Assembly: GCA_963708645.1 (NCBI GenBank)
Contig: CAVPTA010000003.1
Span: 1 to 64,000, forward strand
Origin: RYN-133 sp963708645
GTDB lineage: Bacteria > Actinomycetota > Actinomycetes > Mycobacteriales > Jatrophihabitantaceae
DNA length: 64,000 bases
Direction of reading: 5' to 3'
Part shown: in pieces, positions 27,339 to 36,418 of the stretch
How the letters are laid out: each line of letters begins with the position of its first letter
How positions within the stretch are numbered: position 1 is the stretch's first letter
Program-made: the position numbers and the translations under genes
The notes under the pieces: generated by a model
Told to the model about the DNA's origin: nothing
Database searches by the model: none
Seen by the model: the letters and a program-made list of their open reading frames with translations, nothing else

Positions 27339-28482
27339 CGTCGATTACGTCGTCGTCGGGCTCGGCGCGCTCGGCTCGGCTGCGGCATGGCAACTGGCGT
27401 CCCGCGGTCACTCCGTCGTAGGGCTCGAGCAGTTCGAGCTCGGCCACAACCGCGGCGCGTCGCACGACACGTCGCGGATCCTGCGGCACAGCTATCACAC
27501 GCCGGCCTATGTGCGTCTGACGTGCGAGGCGTACGACGACTGGGCTCGTCTTGAGGACGAGTCGGGCGAGCAGCTCGTCACCACGGTCGGCGGTCTCGAT
27601 CTGTTCCCGCCCGACTGCGCCATTTCGCCCGTCGACTATGTGGAGTCGCTGCGCGAGGTGGGCATCGAGTTCGAAGAGCTCGACGTCACGGAGATCCGAC
27701 AGCGCTGGCCGGTGTTCGATCCACCCGCCGGCACACTCGGGCTGTTCCAGCGCCGCGGCGCGATCGTCCCGGCGGCGCGCGGCACCGCGGCGATGCAACG
27801 CCTCGCGACCGCACGCGGCGCGACCCTGCTCGGCTCGACGGCGGTCACCGGCATCGTCGACAACGGCGACGACTTGACCGTCGAGACCGCCGGCTCGTCG
27901 TACACGTGCCGTGGGGTGGTGGTCTGCGCCGATGCCTGGACCAACCAGGTGCTCGCCCGGCTCGGCGTCACGATCCCGCTCACCGTCACGCTCGAGCAGC
28001 CGGCGTACTTCCAGCCGGCAGACCCTGCACCGTTCGCGGAGATGCCGCTGTGGATCTGGATGGACGAGCCGTCCTACTACGGGTTCCCTTGCTACGGCGA
28101 GTCGACGATCAAGGCCGCGCAGGATTGCGGTGGGCCGGTCGTCGATCCCGACCACCGCACGTCCGACACCGATCCCGAGATGCTGGCGCGGCTCGCGGGT
28201 TTCGTCGGCTCGCTGCTGCCTTCGTCGGGCGATCCGGTGCGGTCGCTGCGCTGCCAGTACACGCTGACTCCTGACCGTGACTTCGTGCTCGCGCCCGTGC
28301 CCGCACATCCGTCGGTCGTGGTCGGCCTCGGTGCGGCACACAGCTTCAAGTTCGCCCCGACCTTCGGACGGATCCTGGCCGACCTGGTGACAACGGGCGA
28401 AACGTCGTCGGACATCGGTGCCTTCGGGTTCGACAGGCCCGGGCTCGCCGACCCGGACTACGAGGCGAACTGGATGGTGTGA
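27331..28482 (+). CDS. FAD-dependent amine oxidase (monomeric sarcosine oxidase/SolA-like)
   Basis: DAO-family flavoprotein of 383 residues. Seen: an N-terminal dinucleotide motif YVVVGLGALGSAAAWQLA, LEQFELGHNRGASHD and SRILRHSYHTPAYV (the family's flavin-binding Arg/His region), and near the end VLAPVPAHPSVVVGLGAAHSFKFAP, typical of MSOX/MTOX enzymes. The usual covalent-FAD Cys region reads SLRCQYTLTPDRDF, so 8alpha-S-cysteinyl FAD is likely. GTG 27331 overlaps the Rieske stop by 8 bases. Such enzymes oxidise secondary N-methyl amino acids to formaldehyde and a primary amine, which would follow Rieske demethylation. Confidence 0.88.
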   Translation: MTDVDYVVVGLGALGSAAAWQLASRGHSVVGLEQFELGHNRGASHDTSRILRHSYHTPAYVRLTCEAYDDWARLEDESGEQLVTTVGGLDLFPPDCAISPVDYVESLREVGIEFEELDVTEIRQRWPVFDPPAGTLGLFQRRGAIVPAARGTAAMQRLATARGATLLGSTAVTGIVDNGDDLTVETAGSSYTCRGVVVCADAWTNQVLARLGVTIPLTVTLEQPAYFQPADPAPFAEMPLWIWMDEPSYYGFPCYGESTIKAAQDCGGPVVDPDHRTSDTDPEMLARLAGFVGSLLPSSGDPVRSLRCQYTLTPDRDFVLAPVPAHPSVVVGLGAAHSFKFAPTFGRILADLVTTGETSSDIGAFGFDRPGLADPDYEANWMV

Positions 28483-28488
28483 CGGCGA

Positions 28489-30405
28489 TCAGCGGGGGAT
28501 CGATTCCTCCCAGCTCCGCTCGCTGATCAACTCGTCGCCGAGACCGGCCTGCGTCCGGATCGACACGTCGTACGAGGTCGGGGTGACTGCGAGTTCCATC
28601 GTCGACCTCACCGTGACGTCGATACCCGGCCAGCTCAGCTCGTAGACCGTCTCGGCGCTCGCCCGTTGCGCGAACGTGCGCGTGTCGATGGCGACCTGGC
28701 CGAGGTAGAGCTCACGCGCGGTTCCGTCGTAGGGGGTCGCGTAGCGCGAGTCAGACCGTGTCGTAGCGCTGGTCGTGCGCGCCAGGACGTCGTGGTGGAA
28801 CTCCCAGCCGACGCCCTCGGTCGACTCCGACGAATGCTCCGCGCCGGCGGTGAAGGTCGGTTCGGGGAACGAGCCGTCGAGCAGCGGCAGCGTCAGCGTC
28901 GCGTCGTGGACGGTGAGGGTGACGGGCGCAGGCGGAGCGATCGTGTTCGGCCAGTCGGCGCCCGCGATCGACACGCGCAGCGTCTGCCCGGGCGACCAGG
29001 CGTAGGCGCACACGTCCAGCGTGACTTCGACGTCGTACACGGCTCCTGGCTCGAGTGGCACCGCATCACCGTGGACGCCGTCGCGGTAGGCGAGGTCGAG
29101 CGAGCCGCGCGAGACCAGCGCCGACGTGCCGTCGGGGAAGACGTCGCACAGCTTGACCGACAGCGATGCCGCGGGTGTCGACGCGGAAACACGCGCGCGC
29201 AGCGTTGGGTAGCCGACCACCGGTGCGGACGGCGCGGCGAGATCCCACGTGAGCGAACGGGCGTCGTCAAGGCGTTGATCACCCGACAGGCCCCAGGGCA
29301 GGTGACCGGCGCAGTCGATCCACGCGCTCGTCCCCACATCTGGTTTGACGTCGAGCGCCCGCTGACCATCGAGCTCGATGGTCAGCGGATCAACCGGTGG
29401 CACCGACGGAAGCGTGACCCACGATCCTTCGTGCAGGTCGAGGTCGACCTCGGGTTTCGTCGAGGACCGCACGAACACGTCGCAGCGGTCACTGTGTTCA
29501 CTGCGTTCGCCATTGCCGCGCAGCCAGCGGTCGAACCAGGCGACCAGCTCGGTCTCGAAGTCGATCCGCGGCCCGGGCATCGCGGTGGTGGGGTCGGCGT
29601 GCGCCCACGGGCCGGCCAGCAGGCGGTGCGGGACGCCGTGCCGGGCCAGCTCGGCGACAGTGCGGAACGAGTTGTTGCGGTAGCCGTCGGCCCAGCCGGC
29701 GACGATCATGACCGGGCACTCGATGCGTTCGTAGCCCGACGCCGTCCCGTCGATGCGTACTGATCCGTGGTTCCAGTACGCGCCGTGCCGGTTCTCGCGC
29801 AGCCAGGTCAGCACCCACGGCTCGTTGGTCTCGAGCCGGCGCACCCACTCGTCGCGCCAGTCGTCGCCCCACACCGCCGGCACGGGAGGCAGCACGCACA
29901 TCGGCGTCATGTAGTGGTTGTAGTCGACGAGATCGACGAGCCGCAGCGCGCCGCCACGCCAGTGCACGTCGTCGGTCCATCTGTCGTCGGTGGCGTAGAT
30001 CGCGCAGATCGCCTTCAGCTGTGGCGGTCGCTCGCACGCGATCTGCAGGGAGTTGAAGCCGGAGTACGACGTGCCCCACATGCCGATCTGACCGTCGCAC
30101 CAGCTTTGGTCAGAAAGCCAGGTGAACGCGTCGGGCAGGTCGCGCTGTTCGGCCTCCTGGTACTCGTCGAGCGCGTCGCCGGGTGACGAGCCGGTTCCAC
30201 GCACGTCGATGCGGCAGACGGCGTAGCCGTGGTTCTCGCACAGCGAGCGGTAGCTGTCGGCGTAGGACGAGGTGAGGTCGTCCTTGCGGTAGGGGAGTGC
30301 CTCGACCAGACAGGGCTGCGGCCCGCTCGACTCGTCCGGCAGGTACAGCGTCGCGGCGAGCCAGCTGCCGTCGCGGACCGGGATCCGCAGCTCGCTGACC
30401 CTCAC
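28489..30405 (-). CDS. CocE/NonD-type X-Pro dipeptidyl-peptidase family hydrolase (S15)
   Basis: Hydrolase of 638 residues. Seen: IPVRDGSWLAATLYLPD, PYRKDDLTSSYADSY, CRIDVRGTGSSPGD, the nucleophile in GMWGTSYSGFNSLQ, the Asp in VAGWADGYRNN and the His in LLAGPWAHADP, followed by a C-terminal beta jelly-roll (PPVDPLTIELDGQ to PAPVTLTVHD). The family cuts X-Pro peptides or acyl esters. The start GTG 30405 overlaps the stop of the P1 peptidase (GTGA). Convergent to the FAD oxidase with 6 bases between stops. A peptide or ester substrate carried by the nearby importer is possible. Confidence 0.88.
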   Translation of the reverse strand: MRVSELRIPVRDGSWLAATLYLPDESSGPQPCLVEALPYRKDDLTSSYADSYRSLCENHGYAVCRIDVRGTGSSPGDALDEYQEAEQRDLPDAFTWLSDQSWCDGQIGMWGTSYSGFNSLQIACERPPQLKAICAIYATDDRWTDDVHWRGGALRLVDLVDYNHYMTPMCVLPPVPAVWGDDWRDEWVRRLETNEPWVLTWLRENRHGAYWNHGSVRIDGTASGYERIECPVMIVAGWADGYRNNSFRTVAELARHGVPHRLLAGPWAHADPTTAMPGPRIDFETELVAWFDRWLRGNGERSEHSDRCDVFVRSSTKPEVDLDLHEGSWVTLPSVPPVDPLTIELDGQRALDVKPDVGTSAWIDCAGHLPWGLSGDQRLDDARSLTWDLAAPSAPVVGYPTLRARVSASTPAASLSVKLCDVFPDGTSALVSRGSLDLAYRDGVHGDAVPLEPGAVYDVEVTLDVCAYAWSPGQTLRVSIAGADWPNTIAPPAPVTLTVHDATLTLPLLDGSFPEPTFTAGAEHSSESTEGVGWEFHHDVLARTTSATTRSDSRYATPYDGTARELYLGQVAIDTRTFAQRASAETVYELSWPGIDVTVRSTMELAVTPTSYDVSIRTQAGLGDELISERSWEESIPR

Positions 30406-31461
30406 CGCAACAGTCCGAGGACGTCGTCGTTGTTCGCGGACTCGCTCGTGTTGCCGTCCCGGCCGACCACCGTCGGGGCGGTGAACATCGAGTTGAGCAC
30501 GGCCTCCTCCGACGCCTCGACGACGGCGGTGAAGTAGCGGGTCGAGCGCGCGTCCGGTCACGACCGGGGTGCCGTCCGGCTTGCCGTCGCGATCAAGGCG
30601 CATCCCCGTGCCGAAGGCCATGAAGATCTCGCCGCTGCCGTGATGGGCGACCGAGCCGGCCCTGGCCAGCCCCAGCCCGACGCGGCGCGCGAGCCGCGCG
30701 CACGATGCGCCGTCGACAGCCGCGTCGGTGACGACGATCCCGATGCATGAGCCGGCGGGCTTCTGCGGCCCGCGATTTGCGGCCAGTCGACTCCCGACCG
30801 GCACACCGCCGACGATCAGCTCCTCGGGCTGCCCGAAGTTGGTCATCAGCAGCACGGCGACCGTGTGGCCGTCGACGACGCGCGATGCCGTCCCGATGCC
30901 GCCCTTAAAACCGAGGCACGACATGCCGGTGCCCGAGCCGACCGCGCCCTCGTCCGGGGGAGTCGCTGAGCCGCGCGAGTCCATCGCAGCACGCCAGGCG
31001 GCGACGACGTCGTCGTGCTCGACCTGCATCCGCCGGGCGTCGTTGAGGAAGGAGTCGTCGCACTCCGCGACCACCGGAATGATGAAGTCGGTTGCGCAGG
31101 ACGGATTGACGTCCAGCTCGATGCGGCACGCAGAGTCGTAGACGCGGCCGAGCTGAAGCGTCGAGGTGAGATAGACCGGCGTCTCGGCCGATCCCCATTC
31201 GGCGGCGGTGATGAAGCCGGTGCACTCGCCGGCACCGTTGAGCACGGCTCCGCCGGCGGGCAGCGGCCGCGAGAACGCGTCGTCGGCGAGCATCAGGACG
31301 GTTACGCCGGTGCGGGCGATGCCGCGGCCGTCCGGCGGGGGCGGTTCGTCGCGGTGCAGAGTCGCATGGCCGAGCCCGACGCCGGGCACGTCGAGCACGG
31401 AGTTGGTCGGGCCGGTCGGCAGCGAACCGATGACGATGCCGAGGTCGCGAGCGCGTGGCAT
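30402..31461 (-). CDS. P1 family peptidase (DmpA/L-aminopeptidase-D-esterase), one frame break
   Basis: Self-processing N-terminal-nucleophile peptidase. Seen: LGIVIGSLPTGPTNSVLDVP, GLGHATLH, RTGVTVLML, GGAVLNGAGECTG, GFKGGIGTASRVV and, before the usual cleavage Ser/Thr, VAVLLMTNFGQPEELIVGG. The C-terminus is in another frame: STRYFTAVVEASEEAVLNSM then TVVGRDGNTSESANNDDVL, ending at a TGA that overlaps the next GTG. One extra base at about 30545-30550 explains the shift. ATG 31461 is the likely start, 41 bases from the divergent deacetylase gene. The self-cleavage nucleophile cannot be fixed with certainty by eye. Confidence 0.8.
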
Positions 31462-31502
31462 GCCAGCATCCAACCAGGCATTGGGGATGCCATGCTCCGT
31501 CC

Positions 31503-32548
31503 ATGCCGATGCCCGTCGTGTGGTCTCCCGAGACGCGACGTCACCTTCCGATGCGCGAGATCTGGGTGGGCGTCGCGACCGATGGCACCGAGGTGCCTGA
31601 GCGTGTCGACCGGATCCTCGCTGCGTTGAGTGGCCACGAGCTCGTCGAGGCGGTGCCGCATGACGACTCCGTGCTGTTGCGCGTGCACGACCAGGCCTTC
31701 GTCGAGCACCTGCGAACCATCTACGCCGAGTGGGTCGCCGGGCCGTACGACGATCTGGTCGGCCAGGACCGCGTCGTCCCGTACGTGTTCCCGACACCCG
31801 CCATGACGCAGAACATGCCGGTGACGGACGCTGCTGCAACGCACGGTCGGGCCGGCCAGTTCTGCTACGACACGATGACCCTGGTCGGTCCGGGGACGTG
31901 GGAGGCCGCGAGAGCTGCTGTCGACTGCGCCCTGACCGCGGTTGATGCTGGTGGCCGCCGGGGGCGGTAGCTGCGTACGCGCTGTGCCGGCCGCCGGGCC
32001 ATCACGCAACTGCCGCGGGCTACGGGGGCTCGTGCTACCTCAACAACGCGGCGGTCGCGGCCGAGGCGCTGCGTGCAGCCGGTCATCAGTCGGTCGCGGT
32101 GATCGATCTCGACGCGCACCACGGCAACGGCACCCAGGCGATCTTCTGGGAGCGCCCCGACGTGCGCTACGGCTCATTGCACGTCGATCCCGCCGCCGGC
32201 TGGTTCCCCCACTTCTTCGGGCACGCGCATGAGACCGGTGCGGGCGAGGGGAGTGGCGCAACCCGCAACATCTCGCTGCCCGAGGGAACCAGCGACGGTC
32301 GCTGGCTCGACGGCGTGCGCGACCTGGCTAAGTGGGCCAACGGGGCCGACGCACTGGTCATCTCGCTCGGCGTCGACGCCGCAGCCGTCGACCCCGAGAG
32401 CCCGCTCGAGGTCACGGCCGACGGTTATGGCCGCGCGGGCGAGATCCTCCGCGAGCTCGCGTTGCCGACGGTCGTGGTGCAAGAAGGCGGTTACGACCTC
32501 GGTGCGATCGGCACGTTGGTGTCCGCCTTCCTGGACGGTCTCGGCTGA
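31503..32548 (+). CDS. Histone deacetylase/acetylpolyamine amidohydrolase family, two frame breaks
   Basis: Zn-dependent deacetylase. Seen: VWSPETRRHLPMREIWVG at the start, TPAMTQNMPV, the active-site His pair in ALCRPPGHHATAAGYGGSC, the ligands in VIDLDAHHGNGTQAIF (DxH), and VISLGVDAAAVDPESPL (late Asp), then VQEGGYDLGAIG. The region around 31944-31970 needs two single-base removals (a G in GCTGGTGG and a G in GGGGG), giving VDAVAAGAVAAYALC. The likely substrate is an acetylated polyamine or a related N-acyl amine. Divergent from the P1 peptidase, so they may share control. Confidence 0.83.
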
Positions 32549-32694
32549 CGACCTTTGCGCGGCGTCTCGATCGAATGCAAGGTGCGAGCGGGTAGTAGGC
32601 AGTCGGCTCGCTCAGATGGATCTGGTGCACCGTGGTGCTGCGCCCGCGGGATGCTCTGTGCAGGCGGGACGCTCTGGATAGGGTGTGCCCGTAT

Positions 32695-33489
32695 ATGGCC
32701 GCGTTCCGTGCTCACCTGCCAGTAGGGCCGTGGGCTGTCGTCGGTGGGGCCTCTGAGGGCCTTGGTGCCGCCTGGGTCGAGGCGCTCGCTCGGCGCGGCC
32801 TGCACGTCCTGGCCGTCGCTCGCCGGTGCGAGCCGCTGGAACAGATGGCACAGCGCGTGGCCGCCAAGTATGACGTCGAAGTGCGCACGCTGGCCGCCGA
32901 TCTCGCCGAGCCCGGCTTCACGGAGCGACTCGCCGCGGCCGCCAGCGGGCTCGAGATAGGGACCGCCGTCTACAACGCGGCCTTCTCCTTCACCGGCTTC
33001 CTGCTGGACCATCCGCCGCAGCACGCCCAGCGCCTGGTCGATGTCAACGTTCGCGGCCCGCTGGCCCTCATCTACCAGCTCGTCCCGGCGATGATCGAGC
33101 GCCGCCGTGGCACGCTCGTCCTGATGTCTTCTCTGGCCGGCAACCAGGGCGCCCCGGGCCTTGCCGCCTACGCCGCCAGCAAGGCTTTTGCCACCTCGCT
33201 GGCCGAGAGCCTGCATGCCGAACTGCGTCCCACCGGCGTCGACGTCCTGGCATGTGTGGCCGGGGCGGTGCGCACACCCGGCTACGCCGCGACCGTCGGG
33301 CGCGATGCGCCGGGCACCCTCGATCCCGAGCAGGTCGTTGGGGCCGCGCTCGCAGGGCTGGGCCGGACGGCGCTGGTGACCCCGGGAGGTATGAACAAGC
33401 TCGCCACGTTCGTCATGCGCCGTCTGCTGCCGCGCGCCACCGCCACCGCGATCATGGGTCGCGCGACCAAGGGTTTCGACACGCCGTGA
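32695..33489 (+). CDS. Short-chain dehydrogenase/reductase
   Basis: SDR of 264 residues. Seen: the cofactor motif VVGGASEGLGAAWVEALA, VARRCEPLE (the Arg after the second strand suggests NADPH), YNAAFSF in place of NNAG, the catalytic Ser in LVLMSSLAGNQGAPG and YxxxK in AAYAASKAFATSL. It resembles 17-beta-hydroxysteroid or 3-ketoacyl reductase-like SDRs. ATG 32695 has no strong Shine-Dalgarno. Its stop overlaps the start of the ERG4/ERG24-type reductase (GTGA), so the pair probably acts on one lipid, sterol or terpenoid substrate (inference). Confidence 0.9.
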   Translation: MAAFRAHLPVGPWAVVGGASEGLGAAWVEALARRGLHVLAVARRCEPLEQMAQRVAAKYDVEVRTLAADLAEPGFTERLAAAASGLEIGTAVYNAAFSFTGFLLDHPPQHAQRLVDVNVRGPLALIYQLVPAMIERRRGTLVLMSSLAGNQGAPGLAAYAASKAFATSLAESLHAELRPTGVDVLACVAGAVRTPGYAATVGRDAPGTLDPEQVVGAALAGLGRTALVTPGGMNKLATFVMRRLLPRATATAIMGRATKGFDTP

Positions 33490-34556
33490 TCCTCGGGTTC
33501 TTCCTGCCGTGGATCGCCTTCGGCGCCGTCCTCGCCCTTCACGTCGCCCTCCCTGCCCGCTGGGTCGACGGCTACGTGCGCGACGATCGCGGCCGACCGC
33601 TGCGCTACCGACTCAACGGTCTCCTGGTCCTCGTGGTCGCGGTCGGGATCGCTGTCGTGCTCGTTGCCGTGCACGCGGCGCCGGCCGACGAGCTGTGGCG
33701 TCACCGCTGGGCTGAGCTCGCCGGCGCAGGCGTCGTGGGACTGCTGTTCACCGCAGCCCTCGTCCTGCCCGCCCCGACGACCGGCAGGCCGTTGCTCGCC
33801 GACCTGTACCTCGGGCGCCGCGAGAACCTGCGCTGGCGCGGCGGCAGGGTCGACGCGAAGATGTGGCTCTACCTGGCGGGCGCGGTGCTGCTGGAGCTCA
33901 ACGTTCTGTCGTTCGCCGCCCACCAAGAGCGCGCGATCGGCCACCTAAGCGCTGCCGTCGCGCTCTCGGCGGGGTTGCTGACCTACTTCGTCGTCGACTA
34001 CCTCACCTTTGAACGCGTCCACCTCTACACCTACGACCTGTTCGCCGAGCGCGTGGGCTTCAAACTCAGCTGGGGCTGTCTGGCCTTCTACCCGTACTTC
34101 TACTGCGTGGGCCTCTGGGCGCGCGCTGACAAGCCCGACCCGCATGCGCCGGCCTGGCTGCTCGTCCTCGCCGGCGTGGTATTCGCCGCCGGCTGGACAC
34201 TCGCGCGCGGGGCGAACATGCAGAAATACATCTTCAAACGCGATCCCACGGCCCGCGCCCTCGGCCTCTTCGAGCCGGACGCGATCAGTGACGGTGAACG
34301 CACGCTGCTTTGCGGCGGCTTCTGGGGCGCCGCCCGCCACATCAACTACCTCGGCGAGATCCTCATGGCCGTCGGGATCACACTCGCCCTCGGCGCGCCC
34401 GGCGACCCCGTGCCGTGGCTGTACCCCCTCTACTACATCGCCCTGCTCGTGCCGCGCCAGATCGACGACGACCGCCGCTGCGCCGCCAAGTACGGGGCGC
34501 TCTGGGACGAATACCGCGCTCGCGTGCGCTGGCGGATCATCCCTGGAATCTACTGA
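33486..34556 (+). CDS. ERG4/ERG24 (sterol C14/C24 reductase) family membrane protein
   Basis: Integral membrane protein of 356 residues with about eight to nine hydrophobic helices. The C-terminus carries the family's reductase signature: LCGGFWGAARHINYLGEILM, LVPRQIDDDRRCAAKYGALW and RVRWRIIPGIY, matching eukaryotic delta14/delta24 reductases and 7-dehydrocholesterol reductase. An earlier conserved loop reads ENLRWRGGRVDAKMWLYLAG. These residues bind NADPH and the sterol in known members. GTG 33486 overlaps the SDR stop. Most actinomycetes make no sterols, so the substrate may be host- or diet-derived sterol or another polycyclic terpenoid. Confidence 0.87.
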   Translation: MILGFFLPWIAFGAVLALHVALPARWVDGYVRDDRGRPLRYRLNGLLVLVVAVGIAVVLVAVHAAPADELWRHRWAELAGAGVVGLLFTAALVLPAPTTGRPLLADLYLGRRENLRWRGGRVDAKMWLYLAGAVLLELNVLSFAAHQERAIGHLSAAVALSAGLLTYFVVDYLTFERVHLYTYDLFAERVGFKLSWGCLAFYPYFYCVGLWARADKPDPHAPAWLLVLAGVVFAAGWTLARGANMQKYIFKRDPTARALGLFEPDAISDGERTLLCGGFWGAARHINYLGEILMAVGITLALGAPGDPVPWLYPLYYIALLVPRQIDDDRRCAAKYGALWDEYRARVRWRIIPGIY

Positions 34557-34764
34557 GCGGCGAGCGCTTGCCACGGCGACGGGGACGCACTCATCGGCTG
34601 ACTCCACCAGCCCTCCGAGCCATCGATCTCGAGCATGTTGTCCCTCGGTCGTCGGCGCGTAGATCGATCGTTGTCGAGCATGCCGTCCGCGGACGAGTCG
34701 CGCAGATCAGTCAGTTTGTTTGCACTCTTGCTCTGGCCGAAATGCGGGGTCGTGGGTCGGTCGG

Positions 34765-35181
34765 TCAGCCGGTGATGAGCCCGAGCTGGCGAAGCAGTCC
34801 GACCTCGTCGAGACGCCCCCAGCGTTCGACGATCCGGTCGCCGTTGACTCTGAAGATGTTGATTCCGGCCACGGTGATCGACTTTCCAGTCGCCGGCACA
34901 CCCATGAGCGGACCACCTGTGTGCGTGCCGCTGGCGGTGAAGCGCTCGACAACGACGTCGCCTTCACCGATCAACTGCTCGACGTCGCTGCGCCAGTCCG
35001 GCAGTGCCTGACGGAACGATGCCGCGGCCAGACGCATCCCTTCCGGCCCGTCCGGCGCGCCAGGAAACGGCGCGTCGTGGTTGACGAACTTCGGATCGAG
35101 ATACCGGTCCACGGCATCGAGGTTTGCCTTGGTGAACAACTCCTGGATGAACGTGTCGACGAGTTGCTTGTTGTTGGTCAT
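34765..35181 (-). CDS. SnoaL-like/NTF2-fold protein
   Basis: A 138-residue SnoaL-like alpha+beta barrel protein. Seen: KQLVDTFIQELFTKANLDAV, RYLDPKFVNHDAPFPG, GPEGMRLAAASFRQALPDWR, EGDVVVERFTASGTHTGG and NIFRVNGDRIVERWGRLDEV, a layout shared by polyketide-cyclase-like and ester-cyclase proteins. ATG 35181 lies 87 bases from the divergent LuxR-type gene, and a perfect palindrome lies between them. Such NTF2-like genes are often the single target of their divergent regulator. The substrate is unknown. Confidence 0.8.
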   Translation of the reverse strand: MTNNKQLVDTFIQELFTKANLDAVDRYLDPKFVNHDAPFPGAPDGPEGMRLAAASFRQALPDWRSDVEQLIGEGDVVVERFTASGTHTGGPLMGVPATGKSITVAGINIFRVNGDRIVERWGRLDEVGLLRQLGLITG

Positions 35182-35215
35182 GCACCGAGCATCGAACCGC
35201 CCGGATGACTCCACC

Positions 35216-35233
35216 ATCCCAACAAGTTGGGAT
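35216..35233. promoter_or_regulatory. Perfect palindromic operator between SnoaL-like and LuxR-type genes
   Basis: ATCCCAACAAGTTGGGAT is a perfect 18-base palindrome with 8-base arms. It lies 34 bases upstream of the SnoaL-like ATG and 35 bases upstream of the LuxR GTG, i.e. midway in the divergent spacer. A dimeric regulator, most simply the LuxR-type protein itself, is the likely binder (inference). Confidence 0.75.
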
Positions 35234-35268
35234 TCGGCGAATCACCTCGATCGGCTGATACTGAGAGT

Positions 35269-36324
35269 GTGGCGTACAGCCCACCAGCTCTCAGAGCACT
35301 GCAGGATCTCATCCGGCATTGCCATGGCGGCCTGGACGCGCCCGACCTGCAGCGCAGATTGCTCCGCTCCGTGCGCCGGCTGGTGCCTGCCGACGCCGCG
35401 TTCTTCGCCACCGCCGACCCGCAGAGCTTGTTGTTCACCGGCGGGTTTGCTGAGGAGCCCCTGGCGAGCGCGACCCCGATGTTTCTGGACAACGAATTCG
35501 GCGCCGAGGATGTCAACAAGTTCAGCGCGCTGGTCGCCTCGTCGAGTCATGTCGCCTCCTTGGATTCCGTCACTTCCGGAGACCGCCTCGCGAGCCCGCG
35601 TTACCGCGAGATCATGCGGCCGCTTGGGCTCGGCGACGAACTGCGCGTCGCACTGCTTACCGGTACCCAGTGCTGGGGGTATCTGTGTCTGCATCGGATG
35701 GATCAATCCAGCGGGTTCACCGAGTCGGAACTGATGCTCATCGCCAGCGCGGCGCCGCATCTGGGGCACGCGCTTCGTCAAGCCCTGCTCCTGCAGGGCC
35801 CGGGCACGGCCGGACCAGGCTACGAACCCGGCGTTGTCGTGCTCGCCGACGACTTGAGCCTCGTGGCAGTGACCGCTCAGGCGTCGGAGTACCTCGCGCA
35901 GATGCAGCCGGCGGGCAGGCTCCCGCTGCCGGTGTGCATCTACGCCGCCGCGGCGACACTGCGCGCGATCGAAGATGGAACCGCGCCGGCTGGGTCCATG
36001 CCGATCACACGGGTGCACACGCGCGGCGGAGAATGGCTGTCCGTTCACGCGTCCCGCCTCAACGGACCGCCCGGCGGGCTGGGCATCACCGTTGTCATCG
36101 AGCAAGCCAACGCAACCAGCACCCTGCCGCTGCGGCTCTCGGCGCACGGCCTGAGTCCCCGCGAGGGCGACGTGGCCAACCTGGTGTTGCGCGGAACCTC
36201 GACGGCCGTCATCTCCGCCACGCTGCATATTTCAGAGCACACCGTTCAGGATCACCTCAAGGCGGTGTTCGACAAGATCGGCGTCCGTAGCCGCCGCGAA
36301 CTCATCGCCACGATGCTCACCTGA
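35269..36324 (+). CDS. LuxR-family regulator with GAF-like N-terminal domain
   Basis: A 351-residue regulator. The N-terminal ~160 residues look like a GAF-type sensory domain (FFATADPQSLLFTGGFAEEP, GDELRVALLTGTQCWGYLCL, SELMLIASAAPHLGHALR). A middle PAS-like part follows (VVVLADDLSLVAVTAQASEY). The C-terminal HTH reads SPREGDVANLVLRGTSTAVI, then HISEHTVQDHLKAVFDKIGV. GTG 35269 is chosen because it follows the operator and matches the start of the folded domain. It probably controls the divergent SnoaL-like gene and itself through the palindrome at 35216-35233. Ligand unknown. Confidence 0.88.
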   Translation: MAYSPPALRALQDLIRHCHGGLDAPDLQRRLLRSVRRLVPADAAFFATADPQSLLFTGGFAEEPLASATPMFLDNEFGAEDVNKFSALVASSSHVASLDSVTSGDRLASPRYREIMRPLGLGDELRVALLTGTQCWGYLCLHRMDQSSGFTESELMLIASAAPHLGHALRQALLLQGPGTAGPGYEPGVVVLADDLSLVAVTAQASEYLAQMQPAGRLPLPVCIYAAAATLRAIEDGTAPAGSMPITRVHTRGGEWLSVHASRLNGPPGGLGITVVIEQANATSTLPLRLSAHGLSPREGDVANLVLRGTSTAVISATLHISEHTVQDHLKAVFDKIGVRSRRELIATMLT

Positions 36325-36418
36325 CCACGAGTCGGCCAGTGCCATCGCCCCCTTGGACGGATCGGCCCTCGTCGCCGCCGCCGCGAGCGATCGGCGTGGC
36401 TCGCGGCAGACTGGAGTG

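Noticed and set aside
34723..34745. Third partial copy of the island repeat (TCTTGCTCTGGC)
   Set aside because: Only 12 bases match, with no arm block or tRNA piece nearby; may be chance.
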